Source: Pseudomonadota bacterium (lineage in GTDB: Bacteria; Pseudomonadota; Alphaproteobacteria; Rhizobiales; Phreatobacteraceae). From it: 64,000 nucleotides of DNA. A model generated the notes under the pieces. That model saw only the letters and a list, made by a program, of their open reading frames with translations. It ran no database searches and was not told the origin of the DNA. The stretch lies in the NCBI GenBank assembly GCA_020161695.1, contig JAIUOO010000012.1:79682-143681 (forward strand), in the 5' to 3' direction. Positions within the stretch are counted from its first letter, which is position 1, and every line of letters starts with the position of its first letter. Positions 16,883 to 26,941 of the stretch are shown in pieces. The position numbers and the translations under genes are program-made.

Positions 16883-17806
16883 ATGCAGGTGCTGACGCGA
16901 TTGCGGGCGCTCGCGGCCGACGGGCCGGTCGTTCTGACGCTTGGCGTTGTGGCGGGACTTGCGCTCCCGCCGCTGGCCGACGCCGTGCGACCGCTGCTGA
17001 CGGCCTGTGTCTTCGTCTTCGTTGCGGGCACGTTCCTCCGGCTGGATGGCGCGTCGGTTCTGGCGGCGCTGAAGAACCCGCGTTTCGGCATTGTCCTGCC
17101 TTTCGCCGCGATCGTGCTGACGCCGCTGGCCGTGGCCCAGGGGGCGGCCGCGATCGGCTGGACGGGCCCGCTCGCGGCGGCGCTCGTGCTCAGCCTTGCC
17201 GCACCGCCGTCGAGCGCCAACGCTGCGATCGCCCGGATGCTGGGCGCGACGGGATCGATCGCCTTCGTCGTCACGACGGTCGCGACCTTCGCCGTCCCGC
17301 TGTCGGCGCCGCTCGTCATGATGCTGTCGGGATCAACACAGGCGAACCTGTCGCCGGCCGATCTCGCCGTCCGCCTGTTCCTGTTGCTCGGCGCTGCCGG
17401 CGGGTTGACGCTTATCCTCAGACGCTTCGCGCCCCGTTTCGTCGAGGACAATGGCGGCCTGTTCGACCGCGTGGTGGTCGCAGCCCTGTTCGTGTTCGCC
17501 ATGGCGACGATGAGCGGCGTGCCGCGGCTGTTCTGGGCCGATCCGGCAACGGTGCTGCTGACGGTCGTGGTCGCCTATGCCGCGAACGTCATCCTCGCGC
17601 TGGGCTTCGCGCTGGCTTCGCCCGGTCAGCTTGCCGATCGCATCGAGATCGGGCTGACCATGGGCAACCGCAACGTCGGGTTGATCTGGGCGGCGCTCGG
17701 CAGCGGCATCGACCCATTCGTCGCGCTCTACTTCGCCGCCGCGCAGTTTCCGATCTTCACGACGCCGCTGCTGATCCGGCTGCTGCGCCGGCCGCGACCG
17801 GTCTAG
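16883..17806 (+). CDS. Bile-acid:sodium-symporter-like membrane transporter
   Basis: A 307-residue, highly hydrophobic protein with about nine to ten membrane segments. The ATG at 16883 follows a GGGGGA run and precedes the first helix. The arrangement, with SAPPSSANAA in the middle and a late TMGNRNVGLIWAAL motif, recalls the SBF/BASS fold of sodium-coupled organic-anion symporters. The match is by pattern only and the substrate is unknown. The stop codon overlaps that of the convergent acyl-CoA ligase gene by 4 bp, so the two share their 3' ends. Confidence 0.68.
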   Translation: MQVLTRLRALAADGPVVLTLGVVAGLALPPLADAVRPLLTACVFVFVAGTFLRLDGASVLAALKNPRFGIVLPFAAIVLTPLAVAQGAAAIGWTGPLAAALVLSLAAPPSSANAAIARMLGATGSIAFVVTTVATFAVPLSAPLVMMLSGSTQANLSPADLAVRLFLLLGAAGGLTLILRRFAPRFVEDNGGLFDRVVVAALFVFAMATMSGVPRLFWADPATVLLTVVVAYAANVILALGFALASPGQLADRIEIGLTMGNRNVGLIWAALGSGIDPFVALYFAAAQFPIFTTPLLIRLLRRPRPV

Positions 17807-19461
17807 CCGACCGCCTTGATCTCGCTGCGGAGCTCGGCCCGCGAGAGCTTGCCGACCGGCGTCTTCGGCAGGCTGTCGCGGAATTCCAGCGCCGCCGGCA
17901 TTTCGTGCTTGCCGACCTTGTCCTTCAGGAAGACCTGCAACTCCTCCAGCGTAAAGGGCTTGGCGCCCTCGCGCAGCGTGACGAAGGCCTTGGCTGCCTC
18001 GCCGCGATAGCTGTCCGGCACGCCGAGCACGATGACCTCGGCGACGGCCGGATGCTCGTAGACGACCTGCTCTATCATCTGCGGATAGACGTTGAAGCCG
18101 CCGGAAATGATCATGTCCTTCTTGCGGTCGACGATGAAGAAGAACCCGTCCTCGTCCATGAAGCCGATATCGCCGGTGAGAAACCAGCCGTCGGCGTAGG
18201 AGGCCTTCGATTCCTCCGGCTTGTTCCAGTAACCGCGGGTGACGTTCGGGCCGCGGATGCGGATCTCGCCGATCTCTCCCGGCGGCAGCACCTTGTGCGG
18301 GTCGTCGAGGGCGCAGATGTCCAGTTCCAGTCCGGGCAGGGGAAGGCCGATGGTGCCGGGCTTGGACAGGCCGGTATTCGGCACGTTGGTGCCTGCCGGC
18401 GACGTTTCGGTCATGCCCCAGCCGCCGGTCAGGCGGAAGCCGGCGCGGCTCTCGAACCGCCGCGCGATCTCGACCGGCAGCGGCGCGCCGCCGGACGCCG
18501 CATAGATCAGCGACGACAGATCGACGGTTGCGAAACGGGGATGGTTGACCAGCGCGATCCACATGGTCGGAACGCCCGGGAAGATGGTCGCGCGGCGCTT
18601 CTCGAAATCGTCGAAAGTCTGGTCCGGGTCGAAGCGCATGCGCAGCATCAGGCAGGAGCCGCGCGTCAGCTGGCGCAGCATGACGCTGGTCAGGGCGTAG
18701 ATGTGGAACAGCGGCAGGACGAGGATGATCTTGTCCTTGGCGGGATCGCCGGTCGGCAGCGCCACCTGCCAGGCGTCATAGATGGATACCGCCGAGGTGA
18801 GGTTGCCGTGGCTGAGCATGGCGCCCTTCGGCATGCCGGTCGTGCCGCCGGTATATTGCAGCAGGGCGACGTCGTCGGGTTTCACCTCCGGCCAGGCGGC
18901 CGGGCGCGCGGCGCCGTCCACGAAGGACGAGAAGGTGACGATGCCCGGCTTGTCGGGGATCGGAAGCGTCGGGATGCCGGACGGGCCGAAGGCGGCATCC
19001 TCGGTGACGATCAGCCGGTCGATCAGTCCGGCATCGAAGAGCTTCAGGGCCGTGCCGAACAGCGGGGCGATGTCGGTGGTGACCAGCGTGCGCGCGCCGG
19101 CATCCTTCAGCTTGTAGGCGAGGACGCGTTCGGCATCGAGCGGCGAGAGATGGGCGAGCCGGATGCCGGCCTTGGCTGCGCCGAAGAAGGAGATCGGGTG
19201 ATAGGGAGTGTTCGGCAGGTAAAGAGCGACCGTGTCGTTGCGGCCGAGGCCGGCGCGGAGCAGTGCGCCGCCGAAGGCATCGGACCGGCGGCCGAGCTCG
19301 GCATAGCTGATGAACTGATCGCGGAACTCGAAGGCCGGGCGCTCGTCGAAGCTGGCGGCGGCTTCGTCGACCAGCGTGCCGAGCGTCGTGACGCGGATCG
19401 GCGCGTCCCAGCGCACACCCGGCGGATAGGACTTTTCCCAAGCGAACGGCCTGGATGCCAT
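17803..19461 (-). CDS. Long-chain-fatty-acid--CoA ligase family (AMP-binding)
   Basis: A 552-residue acyl-adenylating enzyme. The phosphate loop YTGGTTGMPKG, the adenine motif GWGMTET, the hinge region with TGDIGFMDEDG and DRKKDMIISGG, and the catalytic lysine in KTPVGKLSR near the C-terminus are all intact. It activates a carboxylic acid to acyl-AMP and then acyl-CoA. A GGGAGG ribosome site supports the ATG at 19461. It is monocistronic-looking, with no fatty-acid genes beside it. Chain-length preference cannot be told. Confidence 0.88.
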   Translation of the reverse strand: MASRPFAWEKSYPPGVRWDAPIRVTTLGTLVDEAAASFDERPAFEFRDQFISYAELGRRSDAFGGALLRAGLGRNDTVALYLPNTPYHPISFFGAAKAGIRLAHLSPLDAERVLAYKLKDAGARTLVTTDIAPLFGTALKLFDAGLIDRLIVTEDAAFGPSGIPTLPIPDKPGIVTFSSFVDGAARPAAWPEVKPDDVALLQYTGGTTGMPKGAMLSHGNLTSAVSIYDAWQVALPTGDPAKDKIILVLPLFHIYALTSVMLRQLTRGSCLMLRMRFDPDQTFDDFEKRRATIFPGVPTMWIALVNHPRFATVDLSSLIYAASGGAPLPVEIARRFESRAGFRLTGGWGMTETSPAGTNVPNTGLSKPGTIGLPLPGLELDICALDDPHKVLPPGEIGEIRIRGPNVTRGYWNKPEESKASYADGWFLTGDIGFMDEDGFFFIVDRKKDMIISGGFNVYPQMIEQVVYEHPAVAEVIVLGVPDSYRGEAAKAFVTLREGAKPFTLEELQVFLKDKVGKHEMPAALEFRDSLPKTPVGKLSRAELRSEIKAVG

Positions 19462-19563
19462 GCGGAATTCCTCCCTGACCGGCGGATGTTTCCGGACAGC
19501 CCGGGCTCCGCTCTTGTTCTGGATGTTGGACGACCGCTCACGCGGCGCGCGCAAACCGGCGGG

Positions 19564-20421
19564 TCAGCGCACTGCCAGCCTTTGTCCGTCGAAAACGGCC
19601 GGTTTGCAATTCACACCTGCGGAGGAGAGCGTCGCGCAGAGGCGTGTTGCGGCGTTGGCATTGGAAAGCGGGCCGACCACGAGCCGCAGTTCGACCGCTC
19701 CCTGGCGTCCTTCCTGCACGGCGACCACCGGGCGCAGCCCCTCCATGATCGGGCCATGCTGGTTGCGGAACTGCTGCCAGCGCGCGCGCAGGGCGTCCAT
19801 GGTGGCTTCGCCTGCGATGTCGACGCCGAACTCGGTGCGGATGGCGGTGGAGTCCTGGGTGTCGGGCGGTGCGGCGGCGGCCTGGTTCGGCGGCGGGCTC
19901 GGCACGGGTGCGGTGGCGGGCGCGGGCTGGGCGGCTGCCGGTGCGGTGGCGGTAACAGGGGCCGGTGGCTGAACTGCGGAGGCGGGTGGTGGCGCGGCCT
20001 CGATGACGCGAACCGGCCGCGGCTGGGCCGGCTCCGATCGTGGAATGGATGCTGTCACGTCGCCCACCGTGCGCTCGACGGCGGCAAGCCGGTCGATCAG
20101 CGCCTCGCGCTCCGCAGCCATGAGCCGCAGCTGGTCGGCGAGCCGGCGGGTCTCATAGACAAGCATCGGGTCGGCGGCAGGCTGGCGGGGCGGCTCGGCG
20201 CGTTGCGCCACCTGAACCGGCGGCGAGGGCGCAAACAGCCGCGCGACGCGCTGCGAACCAGCCTCGGTACGCGTCGCGATGATGGCCGCGGAGACCATGA
20301 ACAGCGCAACGCCGGCCCAGGTCATCAGGCGCGACATGAGACGCCGCGGCGGCTCGTCGGTCAGTCCGTCGAGCTTCGCGGTCAGTTCGGCATCGTCCTT
20401 GTCGCGGCTGGCCTTGAGCAT
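19564..20421 (-). CDS. Membrane-anchored SPOR-like protein
   Basis: A 285-residue protein with a cytoplasmic N-terminus, one membrane segment (about 31-50), a short heptad-like stretch (about 88-118), a long alanine/proline-rich linker (about 128-190) and a C-terminal domain (about 195-285). The end, VELRLVVGPLSNANAA followed by two cysteines and FDGQRLAVR, has the RxxxGP pattern of SPOR-type peptidoglycan-binding domains. A role at the cell wall or septum is inferred. The two C-terminal cysteines could form a disulfide. Confidence 0.7.
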   Translation of the reverse strand: MLKASRDKDDAELTAKLDGLTDEPPRRLMSRLMTWAGVALFMVSAAIIATRTEAGSQRVARLFAPSPPVQVAQRAEPPRQPAADPMLVYETRRLADQLRLMAAEREALIDRLAAVERTVGDVTASIPRSEPAQPRPVRVIEAAPPPASAVQPPAPVTATAPAAAQPAPATAPVPSPPPNQAAAAPPDTQDSTAIRTEFGVDIAGEATMDALRARWQQFRNQHGPIMEGLRPVVAVQEGRQGAVELRLVVGPLSNANAATRLCATLSSAGVNCKPAVFDGQRLAVR

Positions 20422-20473
20422 GGCGCGTCAGATGTCGCTGATTCGACGGTCCAACGTCCATCGGGACGATCGA

Positions 20474-20920
20474 TCAGCCCCGGCCGCGATAGGGCGCGAC
20501 GCCCTGCTCCGGGATCCAGACGCCGCGCGGCGGCTCGCCGGTCTGCCAGAACACGTCGATGGGAATGCCCCCGCGCGGATACCAGTAGCCGCCGATCCTC
20601 AGCCAGCGGGGATCGATGACGCTGACGAGCTTCTTGCCGATCGCGACCGTGCAGTCCTCGTGGAACGCGCCGTGGTTGCGGAACGAGGTCAGGTACAGCT
20701 TCAGCGATTTCGATTCCACCAGCCACTGATCGGGAACGAAATCGATGACGAGATGGGCGAAGTCCGGCTGCCCCGTCACCGGGCAGAGCGAGGTGAATTC
20801 CGGCGCGACGAAGCGCGTGACGTAGTTGGTGTCGGCATGCGGGTTCGGCACGCGGTCGAGTTCCGCCACTTCGGGGGAGGCGGGGGTTTCGACCGCCTTG
20901 CCGAGCTTCAGTTCGGTCAT
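20474..20920 (-). CDS. queF: NADPH-dependent preQ0 reductase QueF (unimodular)
   Basis: A 148-residue enzyme that reduces 7-cyano-7-deazaguanine (preQ0) to preQ1 in the queuosine tRNA-modification pathway. The nucleophile C46 (in [12 protein letters not shown]), general acid D53 and the QueF motif E69-S-K-S-L-K-L-Y76 are all present. The length fits the short YkvM-like type. The ATG at 20920 is chosen because the family begins here; the upstream in-frame extension is not family-like. It is divergent from the ankyrin gene, and no other queuosine genes are in the window. Confidence 0.93.
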   Translation of the reverse strand: MTELKLGKAVETPASPEVAELDRVPNPHADTNYVTRFVAPEFTSLCPVTGQPDFAHLVIDFVPDQWLVESKSLKLYLTSFRNHGAFHEDCTVAIGKKLVSVIDPRWLRIGGYWYPRGGIPIDVFWQTGEPPRGVWIPEQGVAPYRGRG

Positions 20921-21101
20921 GGCTGCTTGTCTCCGGTCCTGCCGCGCAAATCCGCGCGGATTTCGCCGCCGGTCCGTGAACTTTGCGCCCCTGCGCCGCC
21001 ACAGAACACCGACAGCCTGATTGGCGCGGGTGATAGCAGATCGACCGCGCGAAGGGGAATGCCGCAGGCGGTGGCCGGCATTCCCGAGAAGAGGAATGCG
21101 C

Positions 21102-21647
21102 ATGGCCGCCGCGTCCCTCGGCACCTATTCCTTCGGCATCGACCATCCGGCCGATCTCGCATTGACGGTCGCCGCCTATAATTGCGCCCCGCTCGGCGTC
21201 ATCCGGGCGCTGTGCGACGGCGCGCTGGTCGATGTCGCCAGTTCAAACGGCTTCACGCCGCTGATGTGGGTGGCGTTCCGCTCGGGCATCGGCTTCGACC
21301 CGATGGCCTCGGCCCGCTGGCTTCTGGCCGCGGGCGCCGACGTCAACCGGGTGGGTGGCAACCTGCCGGCCACCGCGCTGACCCTTGCCTGCGAGATGCA
21401 CAATGCCGAGCTGGTCGGGCTGCTCCTGCGCAACGGCGCCGATCCGGACCCGCCGCGTCATGTGGATTCCCCCGTTCATTGCGCCTTGCCGGCGGCCGAT
21501 GTCGTGGCCCTGCTGATTGCCGCCGGCGCGGACCGCAACCGCATCTACCGGAAGCAGACGGCGCTCGAGCGCTATCTGGAAGGCTGGGCCGATCCGGAAT
21601 TCGGCGACCCGGACCGGGATGCGGCCATGCGGCGGCTGCTCGGGTAA
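21102..21647 (+). CDS. Ankyrin-repeat protein
   Basis: A 181-residue protein with about four ankyrin-like repeats. Recognisable repeat cores are [48 protein letters not shown] and [11 protein letters not shown]. It likely mediates protein-protein contact in the cytoplasm; no signal peptide is seen. Two ATGs compete, at 21096 and 21102. The AGAGGA at 21090-21095 abuts the first and has ideal spacing to the second, so 21102 is used. It lies about 130 bp upstream of eno in the same direction. Confidence 0.78.
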   Translation: MAAASLGTYSFGIDHPADLALTVAAYNCAPLGVIRALCDGALVDVASSNGFTPLMWVAFRSGIGFDPMASARWLLAAGADVNRVGGNLPATALTLACEMHNAELVGLLLRNGADPDPPRHVDSPVHCALPAADVVALLIAAGADRNRIYRKQTALERYLEGWADPEFGDPDRDAAMRRLLG

Positions 21648-21736
21648 CGGTTCTGGCGGGCGGATGGCTGCAAGCCATGCCGAAAAGCCGGCCGGACCTG
21701 CCTCCGGCGGCTTGAACGGCCCGGCCCATGCTGTAG

Positions 21737-23059
<1,323 letters not shown>

Positions 23060-23111
23060 TCCCGTCCGCGGGCCGGCGCGAAGGCGCGTCGGCCTCCGAC
23101 GGCTGAATATG

Positions 23112-23140
23112 AAAACGGCGGGCTTCGGGCCCGCCGTTTT
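23112..23140. terminator. Strong terminator after eno, probably bidirectional
   Basis: A perfect 12-bp stem: AAAACGGCGGGC (23112-23123) pairs with GCCCGCCGTTTT (23129-23140) around a TTCGG loop, and a T run ends it. The A tract on the left gives a T tract on the other strand, so it can serve both eno and the convergent YbjN-like gene. Confidence 0.9.
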
Positions 23141-23164
23141 TGCGTCTCAGGAGGCGTCGGCCGA

Positions 23165-23860
23165 TCAGGTCCGGCGTTCGCCCGGGCGATCGCCGGTATT
23201 GCTCTTGCCGCCCGAACCACCGCCGGACTGATCGGGCTGCGCCTGGCCGGGGGACGAAGGCGGCATGCCCGGCGATGTCGAGCGGCCGCCGCTGGTATCG
23301 GGAGCGGCCGGAGCGGGCGCGCGCTGGCCGCCGGCAGAACCTGCGCCCTGGTCGCGCGGCGTGAAGCGGTCGAAGGCCGTCAGCATGGTCTGGAAGGTCT
23401 GAACCGACTCGGAGATGAAGCCGACCGTCACGCCGCCATCGAAATCGACGTCCCATTCGAGAACGAGGTCGCCGTCGGAATCGATATAGGTCTTGGCGAA
23501 GCGCTTCTCGTAGTTCCAGGCGTTGACGAAAGCGTGCGTGAAGCGATCATTCCGCTCGAACAGGGCGCGGTATTGGATCGACTGGCAGCCGGTATCGTTG
23601 CAGGCATAGAAGAAGACGGTCACGCGGCGGTTGCCGATCTGCGTCCGGAGCCGGGTTCGGTTGTTCTCCGAAACGATCTCGGCGCGGTGGCCGCGATTGC
23701 GCAGCAGGCCCGCCATCTGGTTGGGCGTGATGCGGTCGAGGGTCTCGCCGCCGGATTGCTCCTGCCTGGGCTGGCGCTTCTGGGCGTCTGCCGAGGGCGC
23801 GAAGCCCGCAAGGAGGGCCAGGGCGGCCAGCGCGGCGAGGGTGGTTGGACGTTTCGTCAT
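23165..23860 (-). CDS. Exported YbjN-domain-like protein
   Basis: A 231-residue protein from the ATG at 23860, supported by AGGAG 7 nt upstream. A signal peptide is clear (LAALAALALLAGFAPSADA). The central part (about 45-165) resembles the YbjN fold, with the conserved ending VEWDVDFDG-like (LEWDVDFDGGVTVGFI). Two cysteines (ACNDTGC) may form a disulfide. The C-terminal 60 residues are a proline/glycine/serine-rich low-complexity tail. Function in the periplasm is unknown. It converges on eno with a shared terminator. Confidence 0.75.
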   Translation of the reverse strand: MTKRPTTLAALAALALLAGFAPSADAQKRQPRQEQSGGETLDRITPNQMAGLLRNRGHRAEIVSENNRTRLRTQIGNRRVTVFFYACNDTGCQSIQYRALFERNDRFTHAFVNAWNYEKRFAKTYIDSDGDLVLEWDVDFDGGVTVGFISESVQTFQTMLTAFDRFTPRDQGAGSAGGQRAPAPAAPDTSGGRSTSPGMPPSSPGQAQPDQSGGGSGGKSNTGDRPGERRT

Positions 23861-24112
23861 CGTCAGCTCCTGATCGGCGCCCGATCGAGGCGCCATCTCC
23901 CAAACGAGGCTCGATCGCGAAGGTTTCGGCCGGATGGCCGCCGGGTCTTCCGCATATTGCGCCGGAACACGGCCCGGGCAAAGCGCGGATTGCGGGGGCC
24001 GCCGGTGCGCGCGTCTGCTTGACGACGGGCTTGCCAGCCGCGTCGGCATGGCAAACCTGCGCCGTTCCTTGTTGCGATGCAGCAGCCAAGGCGCGATGGG
24101 TGTCGGACCGAT

Positions 24113-25009
24113 ATGTCCAGTTCCCCCCCATCCAAGCTCGCGCTGGCCGCCATGTTCCTGGCGGTGGCGATCTATGGCGGCCAGTTCGTTTCGGTTCGCT
24201 GGGGTCTGCAATCCGGCTTGTCGGCCTATGACATGGCGGCCCTGCGGTTCATTTTCGCCGGCGCGGTCATGCTGCCCTTCTTCGTGCGCGCCGGCATCGG
24301 CAATTGTGCCGGCCTCGGCTGGGGCAAGGGAATCGCGCTGGTGCTGACGGGCGGCGTGCCGCTCACCGTGCTGTCCAATGTCGGCCTGATATTCGCGCCC
24401 GCGGCCCACGCCTCGGCGATCCAGCCCGGCATGGTGGCGGTGACCGCCACGGTGCTCGCCTATCTCGGCATGCGGGTTCGCCTGCCGTTCTGGGCGGCTG
24501 TCGGCTTCGCCATCGTGCTGTCCGGGCTTGCCGCGATAGCCGTCGCCGGATCGACGGGGCGGGAAGGCGGCATGACCATCCTCGGCGATGCGCTCTTCGT
24601 CGTCTGCGGCCTCGGCTGGGGCACATTCACCTGGCTGTGCGGGCGCTGGCAGGTGCCCTCGGTGACGGGCGCCGCCGTCGTTTCGGTGCTGTCGGCGGTC
24701 GCCTTCCTGCCATTCTATTTCCTGCTTCTCGATCCGGGCCTCGCGCAGGTTCCGTGGCCGATCATCGCCTTCCACGGCATCAACCAGGGCATTCTCAACG
24801 TCGCCATCGGCCTGCTGATGTGGACTTACGGTGCGCGCACGCTGGGCATCGCGCTTGCCGCGCGCTTTCCGCCGATGATCCCCGTTCTGGGCACGCTGAT
24901 CGGCATTCCCGCGCTGGGCGAGGTGCCGAGCCCGCTTGCCGCGCTCGGCGTAGCCGGCATCGTCGTCGGCCTGCTGGTGGCGACCCTCGCCGGCACCGGC
25001 CGGCGATAG
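24113..25009 (+). CDS. EamA/DMT-family transporter
   Basis: A 298-residue ten-helix membrane protein with two EamA halves (about 10-140 and 150-290). The second half contains GLGWGTFTWLCGRW and the typical late stretch ARFPPMIPVLGTLIGIPALGE-like, which here suggests an efflux-type DMT protein. The ATG at 24113 (MSSSPPSKLAL) is preferred over 24077 because it puts the first helix near the N-terminus. Substrate unknown. The 250 bp before it, shared with the divergent YbjN-like gene, show no recognisable element. Confidence 0.82.
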   Translation: MSSSPPSKLALAAMFLAVAIYGGQFVSVRWGLQSGLSAYDMAALRFIFAGAVMLPFFVRAGIGNCAGLGWGKGIALVLTGGVPLTVLSNVGLIFAPAAHASAIQPGMVAVTATVLAYLGMRVRLPFWAAVGFAIVLSGLAAIAVAGSTGREGGMTILGDALFVVCGLGWGTFTWLCGRWQVPSVTGAAVVSVLSAVAFLPFYFLLLDPGLAQVPWPIIAFHGINQGILNVAIGLLMWTYGARTLGIALAARFPPMIPVLGTLIGIPALGEVPSPLAALGVAGIVVGLLVATLAGTGRR

Positions 25010-25060
25010 CCTTCAGGAAGCATTAACGCTCCTGAAACCGGCAGCAGGCATGATGCCTGC

Positions 25061-25378
25061 ATGGTCGTGCGCACCAGACGTCAGCGAATCCTTCAAGCCG
25101 CCGGGCTCTACCTCGCGGCAGCGGCGATGATCGCCTATTTCGGCTTCCACGCCTATCACGGCGAGCACGGCATTCGCGCCAAGCAGCAGTTCATCGCCCA
25201 GATCGACGACCTCAACAGGGAACTGGCGGCTCTGCGGTCGGAAAAGGCCGAGGTCGCCCGGCGTGTGACGCTGCTTCAGGCCGGAGCGCTCGATCCCGAC
25301 CTTCTGGATCAGCGCGCGCGGCAGATCCTGAACTTCGCCGATCCGCGCGACCTCGTGCTGATCCTGCGGCGGCGCTGA
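25061..25378 (+). CDS. FtsB/DivIC-family septum formation initiator
   Basis: A 105-residue bitopic protein: basic N-terminus, one membrane helix (about 12-30), then a coiled coil (about 38-75, QQFIAQIDDLNRELAALRSE) and a short C-terminal part with the family-like DPDLLDQRARQILNF. This is the FtsB plan: a periplasmic coiled coil that pairs with FtsL and FtsQ in the divisome. Location between eno and pdhA is the usual one in Rhizobiales. Confidence 0.88.
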   Translation: MVVRTRRQRILQAAGLYLAAAAMIAYFGFHAYHGEHGIRAKQQFIAQIDDLNRELAALRSEKAEVARRVTLLQAGALDPDLLDQRARQILNFADPRDLVLILRRR

Positions 25379-25412
25379 CACACCCGGCACGCGCGAGGCC
25401 ATAAACCTGAAA

Positions 25413-25438
25413 TCGGTTGACGGCCCATCGTCAACCGA
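25413..25438. promoter_or_regulatory. 10-bp perfect inverted repeat upstream of pdhA
   Basis: TCGGTTGACG (25413-25422) and CGTCAACCGA (25429-25438) flank a 6-bp spacer, GCCCAT. It lies 35 bp after the ftsB-like stop and about 130 bp before pdhA. It contains a TTGAC core usable as a -35 box, so it could be an operator over the pdh promoter. It could instead be a weak terminator of the preceding gene; no T tract follows. Confidence 0.45.
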
Positions 25439-25569
25439 AATGCAGTTAAGTCGCTGATTGCGTTGCAATGCCAATGGTTTGTGCGCTGCACAAGCCCAAC
25501 GCCGGCGATCTTCCCTCGCGCCGTGTCCAGCGCTACATGTTGGGGACGATGGCAGCGCAGGGGAAGCAT

Positions 25570-26631
25570 ATGGCTGCAACCGGGACCAAGGCCGCGGCGG
25601 CGAAGACGTCGAAATCCGCGGCGACCGCCAAGGCGGCGGGCGCGAAAAGCGCGGGCAAGGCGAAGCCTGCAGGCTTCTCCAGGGAGCAGGATCTCGACGC
25701 CTATCGCGAGATGCTGCTGATCCGCCGCTTCGAGGAGAAGGCCGGCCAGATGTACGGCATGGGCCTGATCGGCGGCTTCTGCCACCTCTATATCGGCCAG
25801 GAAGCGGTCGTCGTCGGCATGCAGATGGCGTCCAGGGCCGGCGATCAGATGATCACCGGCTACCGCGACCACGGCCACATGCTCGCGACCGGCATGAGCG
25901 CCAACGGCATCATGGCCGAGCTGACCGGCCGGCGCGGCGGCTATTCGCGCGGCAAGGGCGGCTCGATGCACATGTTTTCCGCCGAGAAGCATTTCTACGG
26001 CGGCCACGGCATTGTCGGCGCGCAGGTGTCGCTCGGTACGGGCCTCGCTTTCGCCAACCGCTATCGCGGCAATGACAACGTCTCGCTGACCTATTTCGGC
26101 GACGGCGCGGCCAATCAGGGCCAGGTCTACGAGAGCTTCAACATGGCCGCGCTCTGGAAGCTGCCGGTCATCTACGTCATCGAGAATAACCGCTATGCCA
26201 TGGGCACGGCGGTCACGCGCGCCTCCGCGCAGACGGATTTCTCCAAGCGCGGCCTGTCGTTCAACATTCCCGGCGAGCAGGTCGACGGCATGGACATCCG
26301 CGAGGTCTATGCGGCCGCGCAGCGCGCGATGGAATGGTGCCGGTCGGGCAAGGGCCCCTACATTCTCGAGATGCAGACCTACCGCTATCGCGGCCATTCG
26401 ATGTCGGACCCGGCCAAGTACCGGACCAAGGACGAGGTGCAGAAGATGCGCACCGAGCACGATCCGATCGAGCAGGTCCGCGAGCGCCTCCTGAAGGACT
26501 GGAAGGTCGCCGAGGACGAGCTGAAGAAGATCGACGCGTCCGTTCGCGACATCGTGGCCGAGAGCGCCGAGTTCGCCACCAACGATCCCGAGCCCGATCC
26601 GTCCGAGCTCTGGACCGACATCCTGAAGTGA
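25570..26631 (+). CDS. pdhA: Pyruvate dehydrogenase E1 alpha subunit
   Basis: A 353-residue thiamine-diphosphate enzyme subunit. The TPP/Mg motif runs from GDGAANQG to ENN, and the phosphorylation-loop-like RYRGHSMSDPAKYR is present. With PdhB it decarboxylates pyruvate and reductively acetylates the lipoyl group of E2. Three in-frame ATGs compete (25537, 25549, 25570). The last is used because AGGGGAAG precedes it and the length matches relatives. An alanine/lysine-rich leader (residues 2-30) precedes the conserved domain. It is the first gene of the pdh operon. Confidence 0.95.
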   Translation: MAATGTKAAAAKTSKSAATAKAAGAKSAGKAKPAGFSREQDLDAYREMLLIRRFEEKAGQMYGMGLIGGFCHLYIGQEAVVVGMQMASRAGDQMITGYRDHGHMLATGMSANGIMAELTGRRGGYSRGKGGSMHMFSAEKHFYGGHGIVGAQVSLGTGLAFANRYRGNDNVSLTYFGDGAANQGQVYESFNMAALWKLPVIYVIENNRYAMGTAVTRASAQTDFSKRGLSFNIPGEQVDGMDIREVYAAAQRAMEWCRSGKGPYILEMQTYRYRGHSMSDPAKYRTKDEVQKMRTEHDPIEQVRERLLKDWKVAEDELKKIDASVRDIVAESAEFATNDPEPDPSELWTDILK

Positions 26632-26641
26632 GGGCTGCGGG

Positions 26642-26920
26642 GTGACGGCGGGCCACATCATCGCGGGAGGCGTCTTCGTGATCGCCGCCGGCGCATGGCT
26701 CGTGGCCGCCTGGTCCGCCTTCCAGGCCTGGGTGATCTCCGAGCGGCACGAGCCCTACCGCGCCCTCGGTCTCAGTCGCTTCGTCAACTGGATGGGCGCG
26801 ATCAAATACATGCCGGCCGAGGCGAAGCCGCATCTCGTCCGTTTCTACAAGGCCGTCGGCGTGTTCTTCATCGCCGTCATCGCCGGGATCGCCACGTCAA
26901 TCGTTTCCGCCCGTTCCTGA
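26642..26920 (+). CDS. Small membrane protein inside the pdh operon
   Basis: A 92-residue protein starting at a GTG (26642), 10 bp after pdhA. It has two hydrophobic helices (about 6-28 and 70-88) around a conserved-looking amphipathic middle (ERHEPYRALGLSRFVNWMG). I do not recognise a family. Tight spacing on both sides (21 bp to pdhB) means it is co-transcribed with the PDH complex genes. A membrane-tethering or regulatory role is only a guess. Confidence 0.7.
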   Translation: MTAGHIIAGGVFVIAAGAWLVAAWSAFQAWVISERHEPYRALGLSRFVNWMGAIKYMPAEAKPHLVRFYKAVGVFFIAVIAGIATSIVSARS

Positions 26921-26941
26921 CCTCCTGATCGGAAGCCTTCC

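Noticed and set aside
16729..20619. Very long plus-strand open frame (about 1,300 codons) across several genes
   Set aside because: It covers the antisense of the acyl-CoA ligase and SPOR-like genes and an out-of-frame part of the transporter. No domain or coherent composition is visible, so it is a GC-bias artefact.
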